From assembly GCA_021793405.1 (NCBI GenBank), contig JAJYSV010000006.1, positions 1 through 64,000 of the forward strand: 64,000 bases of DNA, read 5' to 3'. The notes beneath the pieces were generated by a model that made no database searches, was not told the origin of the DNA, and saw only the letters and a list, made by a program, of their open reading frames with translations. Origin of the DNA: Acidobacteriota bacterium (lineage in GTDB: Bacteria; Acidobacteriota; Terriglobia; Terriglobales; Acidobacteriaceae). Positions 1 through 8,097 of this stretch are shown piece by piece. Both the position numbers and the translations under genes were made by a program. Position 1 is the first letter of the stretch. Each line of letters opens with the position of its first letter.

Positions 1-104
1 TCCTCCGCCGTGCGATACACCCGCTTCGCCCGGCCACCATCCACACCAACTTCAATCGCATCGCTCACAAACAGATCGTCGCCCACGCACACGCTTATGT
101 CCAT
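1..104 (-). CDS. 5' part of an unidentified gene, divergent from the mobilisation module
   Basis: The minus strand is open from an ATG at 104 to the window edge (34 codons) and begins MDISVCVGDDLFVSD. An in-frame stop lies seven codons upstream of the ATG, so this would be the true start. The composition (Val, Asp, Gly, Glu) looks like protein, while the opposite strand reads as a Ser/Thr/Pro/Arg-rich run typical of antisense. No clear ribosome binding site is visible and I do not recognise the family. If real, it is transcribed away from the TrwA-like gene and shares a 65-base control region with it. Confidence 0.35.
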   Translation of the reverse strand, partial: MDISVCVGDDLFVSDAIEVGVDGGRAKRVYRTAE

Positions 105-169
105 ACGGCGAGAGCCGGACGCTTACGCCAAAATCATAGGGTGCAAGCTGATTTCGAGGCGGTTTTCCC

Positions 170-520
170 ATGAGTGTTCCCCGCGTCCCGGCTCCGTTGC
201 AGTCTCCGGCCTCACCGCAGGGCGAAGCGCGTCCGGTTCTCCGTGCCAAAACCATTGCAACCAGGGTCACACCGGAAGAACTGGCCGAGGTAGAAGCTGC
301 CGCCGAAGGCGCGGGGAAAACCTTGGCCGAGTGGCTGCGTGAGCTGGCTTTGAAAGCCGCGCGGGAGCGCCCGGCAGACCCTACAGAGTTGGTACTGGCC
401 GAGGTCTCGGCGCTCCGCTACATGCTCCTGAATCTCTTCCATGCGACGGCCCAGGCGGACGCCCGCAAATTGCTCGCAGAGTTTCTGTCCCCGGAGGGAC
501 CGGACGGGGGCAAGCCGTGA
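170..520 (+). CDS. Ribbon-helix-helix mobilisation accessory protein (TrwA/MobC-like)
   Basis: This 116-residue protein has a disordered Pro/Ala-rich N-terminus followed by a segment at about residues 28-62 (RVTPEELAEVEAAAE, then TLAEWLRELALKAA). That pattern matches the beta strand and two helices of ribbon-helix-helix DNA-binding proteins. Such proteins act in the relaxosome: they bind oriT, assist the relaxase and repress their own operon. The role is inferred mainly from position: it overlaps the coupling-protein gene by four bases (GTGA), and a MOBF relaxase follows, the order seen in TrwA-TrwB-TrwC systems. It could instead be a plain transcriptional repressor of the module. Confidence 0.75.
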   Translation: MSVPRVPAPLQSPASPQGEARPVLRAKTIATRVTPEELAEVEAAAEGAGKTLAEWLRELALKAARERPADPTELVLAEVSALRYMLLNLFHATAQADARKLLAEFLSPEGPDGGKP

Positions 521-2484
521 GCCGCCCCATGCATTTCCCAGGCCGGACGGGGCGGCTGTTCTGGTTCCTTTTCTGGCTTGCGGTCGGCCCTCTTGTGCTC
601 ATCTTCCCGGCGGCGGCTTGGCTAGCCTGGACACTCCAGCCACTCCAAAAGGTCTACCTCACGACCTATGCCGCCAGCTCCCTCGGAACCGGTCTGCCCC
701 GCAACGAGATGAGCCTCCGATGGGTGATGAAGACCGCGCCCAGGCGGAAACCCGTTCCTGCCTCAGTCGAGGATGTGGTTGCTGGACCGGACTCGAAGCT
801 GCCCGTCAGCCTCTCGCCCAAGGCCATCGCGGAGGGCTGGCGTGGAGTGGCATATAGTGCCCCGGAGAAGGTGCCCGCCGACAGTCTCGCCAAAGGATTG
901 CGGGACTACGTTTATGACGGCGTTAGCGTGTGGTGGTTGTTTGGCCGTCCCATGCTGAATAGCCTTGCGGTGCTCATGCTGCTCTATGTGCTCCGGCTCC
1001 AGATGAAGCAGGGATTCGGGCGACGACAGCAGGAAGAACGTCACGGACGCAGAACCAAAGGCCCGGAGCTGGCCTCGGCCTTCCGGTGGCGTGGTGCAAA
1101 GACGGACGGCATACGGTTCCGCTTGTGCTTCGAGAACGCGCTTTTGCGGTGGCTGCCCTTTGGCCCAAGCTATTGCATCCCGAGGCGCCTTGAGGCAAGT
1201 CACATTCTGATGATGGGCGACACCGGCAGCGGAAAGTCGAATGCCATCCGGCAGCTTCTTCGCCAGATGCGGGAATGCGGCGAGAGCGCCATCGTTTACG
1301 ACCCGGCAATGGACTTTGTGAGCGAGTTCTACTCGCCCGCGCGCGGCGATTTGATTCTCAATCCGCTGGACCAGCGTTGCCCGTATTGGGGTCTAGGCGA
1401 TGAGATCGACCGCGACGAAACAGCGGCGACCATCGCCGCCGCGTTCCTGCCCGAAAAAGAATATGAGAAGGAGTTTTTCACCGATGGGCCGCGCCGGATA
1501 CTGGCCCATCTGCTCAAGCGGAGGCCGCAGCCGAGGGACATTCTGAGGATGATGGCCGACCCATCGCGGATCGAGGCGGCGGTGAAGGGAACGCCGCTGG
1601 CCGCCCTGCTCGATTCGGGAGCACCGGCACAGCGGGCGGGTGTGCTCGCGAGCTTAAACATGGTGGCCGACAGCCTAGAGCTGCTGCCGGAGTGGGAACA
1701 TACCAGGCCGACGTTTGCAACGGCAGAGTGGTACGCGAGCCGGAAGCGTTGGGTGTTTCTGACTTCCACTCCCGCCTACCGTGCGAAGATTCTGCCGCTT
1801 CATTCCGTGTGGCTCGATTTATTCATCCTTCGCATGATGGGCTACTGTGAGGACCACACGGCGAAGCCGGTATGGTTTGTGATGGACGAGCTGGCGAGCC
1901 TCAATAAGCTGCCGCAACTCCACGCCGCCGTCACGGAAAACCGCAAGTATGGGAATCCTGTTGTATTGGGTTTTCAGGGGCGCAGCCAGCTTGAAAAACG
2001 CTACGGTCAGGATGCCGAGGCCATGCTTTCGCAGCCCGCAACCAAGCTGTTTTTTAAGACCACCGAGCCGCGTGCGGCCAAGTGGATTTCCGATGCTATC
2101 GGGGAAATTGAAGTGGAGCGGTTGAAGGAGTCGCGCAGCATGAGGCTGCTAGGCAGCAGAAAGTCGTATGCGATGGAGATTGCGACCAAGCCGCTTGTCA
2201 TGGCTTCGGAAATCTCCGGCCTCGAACCGCTGCACGGCTTCATCAAGCAGGAAAACCGCGTTGTGCCGGTTCACTTCCAGTTCGCCAAGAAGCACGGCAG
2301 ACAGCCGGAGTTCATTGAGCGCAAGTTGCCAGAGATCGTGCCCAAGCCGTTACCGCCGCCGGTAGCTCATACAGAGCAACCTAAGACACCGGCAGCGGCC
2401 CAGACCGCGCTCCCACTCTTCGATGCACCGGCTGACAAACCTAAAGAGGCGTTTGTGTGGGATGAATCCAAGGGGATTGAGTGA
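517..2484 (+). CDS. Type IV coupling protein (VirD4/TraD/TrwB family)
   Basis: This 655-residue ATPase should dock the relaxase-DNA complex onto a secretion channel at the inner membrane. Two N-terminal hydrophobic segments, near residues 10-35 and 140-163, are the usual membrane anchor. The Walker A motif GDTGSGKS lies near residue 234 and the Walker B region FVMDELASL near residue 453. The tail after about 600 is Pro-rich and probably disordered. The GTG start overlaps the upstream stop by four bases, implying translational coupling. The length is in the normal range for TrwB/TraD proteins. No other secretion-channel component is visible in the window, so the channel must be encoded elsewhere or be absent. 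Confidence 0.9.
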   Translation: MSRPMHFPGRTGRLFWFLFWLAVGPLVLIFPAAAWLAWTLQPLQKVYLTTYAASSLGTGLPRNEMSLRWVMKTAPRRKPVPASVEDVVAGPDSKLPVSLSPKAIAEGWRGVAYSAPEKVPADSLAKGLRDYVYDGVSVWWLFGRPMLNSLAVLMLLYVLRLQMKQGFGRRQQEERHGRRTKGPELASAFRWRGAKTDGIRFRLCFENALLRWLPFGPSYCIPRRLEASHILMMGDTGSGKSNAIRQLLRQMRECGESAIVYDPAMDFVSEFYSPARGDLILNPLDQRCPYWGLGDEIDRDETAATIAAAFLPEKEYEKEFFTDGPRRILAHLLKRRPQPRDILRMMADPSRIEAAVKGTPLAALLDSGAPAQRAGVLASLNMVADSLELLPEWEHTRPTFATAEWYASRKRWVFLTSTPAYRAKILPLHSVWLDLFILRMMGYCEDHTAKPVWFVMDELASLNKLPQLHAAVTENRKYGNPVVLGFQGRSQLEKRYGQDAEAMLSQPATKLFFKTTEPRAAKWISDAIGEIEVERLKESRSMRLLGSRKSYAMEIATKPLVMASEISGLEPLHGFIKQENRVVPVHFQFAKKHGRQPEFIERKLPEIVPKPLPPPVAHTEQPKTPAAAQTALPLFDAPADKPKEAFVWDESKGIE

Positions 2485-2635
2485 CCGGAAACGTTTACGG
2501 GGACTGATCGGGCTTCGCGCAAACAAGAATAAATTTCGTTTTCTGTTCGCCTTTTTGCCCCGATTCGGTTTATATTGTGGTTGAGGCACGCGCGCTGCTG
2601 TACACCGGCTGGCGGCGGGAACGGAAGGGGCAGAA

Positions 2636-2878
2636 ATGACAGAACAGAAGTTCTTTACAGGACAGACGGTCAAGCTGAAGTCCGGCGGCCCTGTGATGAC
2701 CGTCATGGGTACTCCCGTCTTCGGCATGAATCCGTATATGTATGTGTGTCAGTGGTTTGTTGGAAAGTCATACAAGCAAGCCGAATTTCCGGGACCGAAT
2801 CTCAAATTGGCAGCCCCGGAAGAAACGCCGAAGCGCGTGGTTGCCCGCAAGCCGCGCGGTATGTATCTCGGGCGATAA
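2636..2878 (+). CDS. Small DUF2158 (YodC-like) protein
   Basis: An 80-residue protein beginning MTEQKFFTGQTVKLKSGGP, which matches the start of DUF2158 proteins: a short beta-barrel-like fold with a Val-x-Leu-Lys-Ser-Gly-Gly-Pro-x-Met core, followed by a Cys-x-Trp segment. Their function is unknown, and they are often found on plasmids and integrated elements. A strong Shine-Dalgarno (AAGGGG) sits about five bases before the ATG. It lies 150 bases after the coupling-protein gene and may be cargo of the module rather than a transfer function. Confidence 0.8.
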   Translation: MTEQKFFTGQTVKLKSGGPVMTVMGTPVFGMNPYMYVCQWFVGKSYKQAEFPGPNLKLAAPEETPKRVVARKPRGMYLGR

Positions 2879-3005
2879 GGCCACCCCACGACTGCTACAA
2901 AGCGCCGCCGAACCCGCCACGGAAGCCCAACTACTCAAAGCGAATTCGGCGTTAATTCCTACAATTGAAGCGAACAGCCGCATCAAGAGTCTGCACGAGG
3001 AAAGT

Positions 3006-3947
3006 ATGCTCAGACGAGGCTTACATCTCACAGTTGCGTTGGCCGGGCTGATGTGTGGAGCCTGTTGGGGACAGCAAAACCAGAGTGCAGCACTGCAAAC
3101 CCAACTTGACCGCTATTGCGAGCAGCGCGGCAAAGAGCAGATCGACAACAACGATAAGCCGCTCCGAGTCGAGGCATTCTTCAGCCCGCGAATCGACACT
3201 TGCATTCAGTTGATCGTCAGCAGCGACCCGAAATACTGGCACTACACAATCAGCGACATCACGAATGGGTTTATGCACGGGCCAAAATGGACGAAAACAG
3301 AAGTCCCGTTAAAGGTGTTCCATTACGATCAAATTGCAAGTGCGGAAGGATACTGGGTGTCTACTGACCCAAGTCCTGACAAACAATTAGTAGGTCAGAC
3401 CGCCGTTAAGATCGAATGTACCCAGTACGATCACGTTTGCAGGGAAAACGATGCGTCCATGCTCATAGGTACGCTTGAGCCTGATACTGAGGAATACGAA
3501 ATCTCAAGTTGGACGAACAGCGGCATTGAGGCTGACGACACTGGCGCGGGGCGTTGCGGCATCGGGCATAAATTGTCAATCGACTTTGCCAGCAACAGCA
3601 TAGTAGTCACCGATTATCCAACGAAAATTGATAACAGTAACCCCAAGAATCCCTTTCTCTCGTGCAAAGCATTCCAAAATGCCAATTCCTATGCGCTTCA
3701 CGGTGGCAGCCTGATTTACTACGGCCAAAATGAACTGTTTGACTGTAGCGGCGACGGAGTGAACAATGCAGTTCTTTCCAAGGTGGCAGAGTTTCACGGC
3801 GATGTGGCGGATAAGAACTATCCGCTTTGGATGGATGATGGGGCCGGAGGGCCACCGGCAACAATGAAAACCCCGCCGAAGCCGTTTACCCGAAGCGACT
3901 GCGAGCGCGCCACTGCGAAAAAACTGGAAGAGCTAAGAGGTAATTGA
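3006..3947 (+). CDS. Secreted protein of unknown function, cargo between coupling protein and relaxase
   Basis: I do not recognise this 313-residue protein. The chosen ATG follows GAGGAAAGT and gives a good signal peptide (MLRRGLHLTVALAGLMCGACWG, about 24 residues) with predicted cleavage near GQQ. The mature part is polar, with scattered Cys residues (positions suggest disulfides) and no transmembrane segment, so it should be periplasmic or extracellular. The open frame extends further upstream, but only with codons overlapping the DUF2158 gene. Its lower GC content and position inside the transfer module suggest acquired cargo. An exclusion or adhesion role is possible but unsupported. Confidence 0.75.
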   Translation: MLRRGLHLTVALAGLMCGACWGQQNQSAALQTQLDRYCEQRGKEQIDNNDKPLRVEAFFSPRIDTCIQLIVSSDPKYWHYTISDITNGFMHGPKWTKTEVPLKVFHYDQIASAEGYWVSTDPSPDKQLVGQTAVKIECTQYDHVCRENDASMLIGTLEPDTEEYEISSWTNSGIEADDTGAGRCGIGHKLSIDFASNSIVVTDYPTKIDNSNPKNPFLSCKAFQNANSYALHGGSLIYYGQNELFDCSGDGVNNAVLSKVAEFHGDVADKNYPLWMDDGAGGPPATMKTPPKPFTRSDCERATAKKLEELRGN

Positions 3948-3954
3948 AGCGGAC

Positions 3955-3970
3955 GGCGGGCGGCCCCGCC
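3955..3970 (+). terminator. Possible GC-rich hairpin after the secreted cargo gene
   Basis: GGCGGG (3955-3960) pairs with CCCGCC (3965-3970) around a four-base loop, eight bases after the stop codon. The following bases are not U-rich, so an intrinsic terminator is only a weak call. Confidence 0.3.
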
Positions 3971-4122
3971 CCCGGTGTACTTTCCAACCAAAATGAGTGT
4001 GCCCACGGTCCCTCGCAGTTGGGTACTGGAGATACCCCAGATCTCAACCCGGAATCCGATTACGATACTCCAGTTCAATCCCCATAGTCGGCTTCTGTTG
4101 AGTTGCGGATTAGAATCTCCCT

Positions 4123-6882
4123 ATGCTGACGATCTCCAAACCTCTGTCAGCTTCACAGGTACGGACGTACCATGAGCGGGAGTTTGCATCAGAGCGACAA
4201 AACTACTGGAGCCGCGACCAGCAAGGACATAGCGAGTGGCAAGGCAAGCTGGCCGAGCAGTGGGGCTTGGAAGGTGCAGTTGGCAATGAGCACTTTGCGC
4301 GTCTGACCGAAGGCCAGCACCCAACCACGGAAGCGCAGCTCGTTCGCCATCAGGTTTCCAAAACCTATGAGGGCAAGTTCGGCAAGGAAGTGACGAGTGT
4401 AGAACACCGCGCCGGTTGGGATGCTACGTTCTCCGCGCCGAAGTCTGTTTCTCTCACCGCCCTTGTGGGCGGCGATGAGCGCGTGCGAGAGGCGCATCGG
4501 GAGAGCGTGCGGGTAGCCCTGACCGAGTTGGAACGCTACACACAGGCCCGCATCGGCAACGTCCACGCGCCGGAGACAACCGGCAAATTCGTTGCGGCTA
4601 CCTTTGAGCACGACACCGCGCGGCCTGTAGACGGCTACGCCGCGCCGCAGCTCCACACCCATGCTGTGATCTTCAATGTCACCGAACGCGACAACGGCCA
4701 AACACGCGCTTTGCAGCCGCAGGAGCTATTCGCGTCGCAGCGCGTCGCCACCAGCGTTTACCGTTCCGAGCTGGCGATGCGGTTACAGGGTTTGGGTTAT
4801 GAGCTGGAGCGCGGCAAGCATGGGCAGCCGGAGATCAAGGGCTATACGAAGGAATATCTGGAAGCCAGCAGTCCACGCCGGGAGCAGATCAAAGACCATC
4901 TCCGCGAACAGGGATTGGATGGAGCGGGAGCCGCGCAGGTGGCCGCACACCGGACGCGCGACAACAAAGAGCTGCTATCGCCGGGAGAGGTATTAGCGCG
5001 GCACCGCGAGCTGGCCGCACAATACGGACACCAGGCCGACCGGGTTGTGGCCGAAGCGCGGGCGCATGAACAGCGCCACGTCTACGAACCCGACCGAATC
5101 GCGCAGCAGGCTGTGACGTATGCCCGCGATCATCTCTTCGAGCGTTCCGCTGTGCTGGACCGGCGCGACATTCTGGAAGCGGCGCTCAATCGCGGCATGG
5201 GGGAGACGACGTATGCCCATGTCCGGCAGGAGTTCGCGCAGCGGGCCGCGCAGGGCGAGTTCCGCACGGTCGATCATGGTGACAGAGGGCAGCAGTACAC
5301 TACTGCCGCGATGCTTCGCATGGAACGAGAGATTGTTCAACGGATGCAGGAAGGCAATCAACACGCGGTAAATGCCCCGACGCTGGTTGATGCACGTATC
5401 CGCATTGCGACGGAGGACCGCCACCCGGAGCTGAATGTCTCGCAGCGCCAAGTCGCCGATCAGATATTTCTCTCTCGCGAAAAGATGGTGGGGCTGGATG
5501 GCGTCGCCGGGGCTGGCAAGACAACGACGCTGGCCGTCATTCGTGAAGGCGCAGAGGCGCAAGGGTACAAGGTCGAAGGCTTCGCGCCTACATCCCGCGC
5601 GGCGCAAAAACTGGCCGATGCAGGCATGGAAACATCCACGCTGCAAAAGCATCTTGCACGCGGGCAGCAGCCGGACACCGGAGAGCGCCGCCTGTATGTG
5701 CTCGATGAATCCTCGCTCGCCTCCACCAAGCAGATGCACGAGTTTGTGAATCGCCTGCATTCCAACGACCGCGTGTTGCTGGTAGGTGATCGTCGGCAGC
5801 ATGAGGCGGTTGAGGCCGGGCGTCCCTTCGCGCAGCTCCAGGACGCGGGCATGAAAACGGTGAAGCTCGAAGAGATCGTCCGACAGAAAAACCCGGAGTT
5901 AAAACAGGTGGTCGAGCAGCTTGCGCGTGGCGAGGTGCGCGAAGCCGTGCAGGGTTTGGAGCGGCAGGGCCGCGTCCATGAGATTTCAGGCCGCGAGGAA
6001 CGCATCGCCGCGATTGCGAAGGAATACGCGAAGTCGCCAGAAGGCACGCTGGTTGTCTCTCCCGACAATCGTTCCCGCGTGGAGATCAATGAGCGTATCC
6101 ATGCAGTGATGCAGGAGCGCGGCTTAGTAAGCAAAGAAGAGCATCGCATCGAGGCGCTTGTGCCCCGCCAGGACCTCACCGGGCCGGAGCGCACATGGGC
6201 AGCGCGGTATGAGTTCAACGATATTGTGCGCTACGCGCGTGCATCGAAAGAGACGGGCATGGAGCGCGGCGAATACGCGCGGGTCAAGAGCGTGGATACG
6301 GAGAAAAACCTGTTGACGGTGGTTCGGGCCGATGGCTCAGAGCTGACCTATGATCCGCGACGGCAGCAGGGCGTGTCTGTGTATCGGGAAGAGCCGCGCA
6401 GCTTCGCCGTGGGCGACCGCATCCAGTTCACCGCACCGGCGAACGATTTGAAGGTTGCCAACCGCGAATTAGGGACGGTCGAAGCCATTGGCCAGGATGG
6501 GCAGATGCGTTTGAAGATGGATGGTGGCCGTGACGTGCAGCTCGATCCACGCGAGCATCCCCATCTCGATCACGGCTATGCTGTGACGAGCCATTCCAGT
6601 CAGGGACAGACCGCCGAGCGCGTATTGATTCACGTCGATACCGAACTGGCTGCGAAAGACCTGCTCAACAGCCGCATGGCATACGTCGCCGTCTCGCGTG
6701 GCGCGGAGGATGCGCAGCTTTACACCAACGACCGCGAGAAGCTGCCCGAAGCATTAGGGCATGACGTATCCCACGAGAGCGCCCACACGCCAGCGATAAA
6801 GCCGGAGCAATCCATCAAACCGCCGCAGCAGGAAATCGCGCCAGTAAAAGAACACGACTTAGGCATGGGGCATAGTCTCTAA
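4123..6882 (+). CDS. MOBF conjugative relaxase-helicase (TrwC/TraI type)
   Basis: This 919-residue bifunctional protein would nick oriT, stay covalently attached to the DNA 5' end and unwind the plasmid. In the N-terminal relaxase domain, candidate catalytic tyrosines are Tyr16 and Tyr28, and the metal-binding triad is His163 (FEHDTAR) with His178 and His180 (QLHTHAVIF), matching the TrwC arrangement. The RecD-like helicase half carries Walker A GVAGAGKTTT near residue 460 and a UvrD-like C-terminal motif GYAVTSHSSQGQTAERV. The length is close to TrwC (966) and far below F TraI. No strong ribosome binding site is seen at the ATG. All key residues are present, so it may be functional. Confidence 0.95.
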   Translation: MLTISKPLSASQVRTYHEREFASERQNYWSRDQQGHSEWQGKLAEQWGLEGAVGNEHFARLTEGQHPTTEAQLVRHQVSKTYEGKFGKEVTSVEHRAGWDATFSAPKSVSLTALVGGDERVREAHRESVRVALTELERYTQARIGNVHAPETTGKFVAATFEHDTARPVDGYAAPQLHTHAVIFNVTERDNGQTRALQPQELFASQRVATSVYRSELAMRLQGLGYELERGKHGQPEIKGYTKEYLEASSPRREQIKDHLREQGLDGAGAAQVAAHRTRDNKELLSPGEVLARHRELAAQYGHQADRVVAEARAHEQRHVYEPDRIAQQAVTYARDHLFERSAVLDRRDILEAALNRGMGETTYAHVRQEFAQRAAQGEFRTVDHGDRGQQYTTAAMLRMEREIVQRMQEGNQHAVNAPTLVDARIRIATEDRHPELNVSQRQVADQIFLSREKMVGLDGVAGAGKTTTLAVIREGAEAQGYKVEGFAPTSRAAQKLADAGMETSTLQKHLARGQQPDTGERRLYVLDESSLASTKQMHEFVNRLHSNDRVLLVGDRRQHEAVEAGRPFAQLQDAGMKTVKLEEIVRQKNPELKQVVEQLARGEVREAVQGLERQGRVHEISGREERIAAIAKEYAKSPEGTLVVSPDNRSRVEINERIHAVMQERGLVSKEEHRIEALVPRQDLTGPERTWAARYEFNDIVRYARASKETGMERGEYARVKSVDTEKNLLTVVRADGSELTYDPRRQQGVSVYREEPRSFAVGDRIQFTAPANDLKVANRELGTVEAIGQDGQMRLKMDGGRDVQLDPREHPHLDHGYAVTSHSSQGQTAERVLIHVDTELAAKDLLNSRMAYVAVSRGAEDAQLYTNDREKLPEALGHDVSHESAHTPAIKPEQSIKPPQQEIAPVKEHDLGMGHSL

Positions 6883-6939
6883 AAAGAGCATGTTCGCTAC
6901 ACTGTTCCAAGGGGTCATAGGAGCGAAATATCTGAAAAA

Positions 6940-6970
6940 CTACACATTTCTCCTACACAATTCCTACACA
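6940..6970 (+). repeat. Three direct CTACACA repeats in an AT-rich spacer
   Basis: CTACACA occurs at 6940-6946, 6953-6959 and 6964-6970, spaced 13 and 11 bases. The last two lie in a near-tandem TCCTACACAAT / TCCTACACAGC. The surrounding 130 bases between the relaxase stop and the transglutaminase stop are AT-rich compared with their neighbours. Confidence 0.6.
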
Positions 6971-7018
6971 GCCAAAAATAGGCTTATTATCTCCATAAAA
7001 ATCAAATATATGGAAAAA

Positions 7019-8062
7019 TCAACTCACTCGCTCAGGATGACAACCCTGCTTGTGAGGCGGAGTGTATGCCGCCATCGAAGATTGCTGTTGCTGCATATGC
7101 TGCAGCTGGAGCAAGGTCGAAGGCGGTGGAGGCGGCTCCTGCGCGCGCTCGACGAGAATCGACCAATCTTCAGGGACTGGCATGTCCTGGTCGAGTTCGG
7201 GTGCCTTGTCGAAGGCCGTTACCTGGACGGCGACGTAGAGTTCGCTGTCGGAGCGGCCGCGATAGATGCCGGTCGTGGGGGGGACGTCGGCGTAGTCGCG
7301 GCCAATAGCGGTGCGAATATGCCGTTCATGGGCGAGAAGATTGTTGGTGGGATCGAAGCCAACCCAACCCACATGGGGAAGAAAGGCCTCGGCCCACGCG
7401 TGCGTCGCGTCGGATACGGACCGGTCCATGTGCTCTTTGCCGTGGTAGAAATAGCCGCTGACATAGCGGCAGGGAATGCCGAGATGGCGCACCAGCGCAA
7501 TCATAGTGTGAGTGAAATCCTGGCAAACTCCATTGCGCGACTGGATGGCTTCGTCGATGGGCGAGTCGACGCGGGTGCTGCGCGGCACGTAGTTGAAGTA
7601 CTGGTACAGCTTTTCATTCATCTCACGCAGCAGGATGAGCGGGTCATCACGGCGGCGCACGTCAAAGAGTTCGACCAGACCCATGAGTGCCGGAGTGGGC
7701 TTGGCGAATTCGCTGGGTAGCAGCATCTCCCAGTAATCGCCCTCAGCAACAAGAGCGTCCAGTTGCGCCCAGGCGCCAGGATGCAGAAAATGCGGCACTG
7801 CGCCGAGCGACTGCTGTTCGACCAGAGCTTCCGCGACGATGACGAGCTGGGAATGCTCGCCGGGAATGTCGAAATGGTGGACATTGTTGCCGAGGTGATC
7901 GCGATAGGAAAAGACGCGGCAGCGCGGGCTGACGGAAAGGGAGAAGGAGAGGCAGCGCTGGTTGCTGTCACTGCGCGGGTGCATGCGCGTTTCCATGACG
8001 CTTTCACTGACCGGGTCGCTATAGCGGAATTTGGTAAGGTGCCGGATAGAGAAAAATTTCAT
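7019..8062 (-). CDS. Transglutaminase-like protein of the Anbu cluster (second copy)
   Basis: A 347-residue protein with an N-terminal transglutaminase-associated region and a transglutaminase-fold core. The catalytic Cys is in GVCQDFTH, the His in ATHAWAEAF and the Asp in VGFDPTNN, so the Cys-His-Asp triad is complete. The ATG at 8062 was preferred because GAGGG lies five bases upstream. Such proteins sit beside ATP-grasp and alpha-E genes in predicted peptide-ligation systems, where they may cleave or transfer amide bonds. It is the last gene of a four-gene minus-strand operon. Oddly, the last ten or so codons (ending HPERVS) are formed by a dispersed intergenic repeat that also supplies the stop codon. 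Confidence 0.92.
   Translation of the reverse strand: MKFFSIRHLTKFRYSDPVSESVMETRMHPRSDSNQRCLSFSLSVSPRCRVFSYRDHLGNNVHHFDIPGEHSQLVIVAEALVEQQSLGAVPHFLHPGAWAQLDALVAEGDYWEMLLPSEFAKPTPALMGLVELFDVRRRDDPLILLREMNEKLYQYFNYVPRSTRVDSPIDEAIQSRNGVCQDFTHTMIALVRHLGIPCRYVSGYFYHGKEHMDRSVSDATHAWAEAFLPHVGWVGFDPTNNLLAHERHIRTAIGRDYADVPPTTGIYRGRSDSELYVAVQVTAFDKAPELDQDMPVPEDWSILVERAQEPPPPPSTLLQLQHMQQQQSSMAAYTPPHKQGCHPERVS
7023..7053 (-). repeat. Dispersed GTCATCCTGAGC-type repeat, copy 1
   Basis: Read on the minus strand, this contains GTCATCCTGAGCGAG, the core of short repeats common between genes in acidobacterial genomes (recalled, not searched). It aligns with the copy at 32209-32243 over 25 bases with 20 identities. 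It forms the 3' end of the transglutaminase gene. Confidence 0.6.
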
Positions 8063-8097
8063 CTTGCCCTCGCGGAAAAAATTCGTTCCAGATAAGG

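Noticed and set aside
6940-6970. CRISPR array
   Set aside because: The repeated units are only seven bases with spacers of four to six bases and no cas gene is near.
6890-7018. Search for a tRNA gene or duplicated attachment site at the right end of the transfer module
   Set aside because: No cloverleaf or CCA-like 3' end is visible. The only shared string, AATTCCTACA at 2954 and 6959, is ten bases long and lies inside the module, too short for an att claim.
170-7018. Complete conjugative element
   Set aside because: No virB/trb genes, integrase, replication or partition genes are present in the window; only mobilisation functions can be supported.
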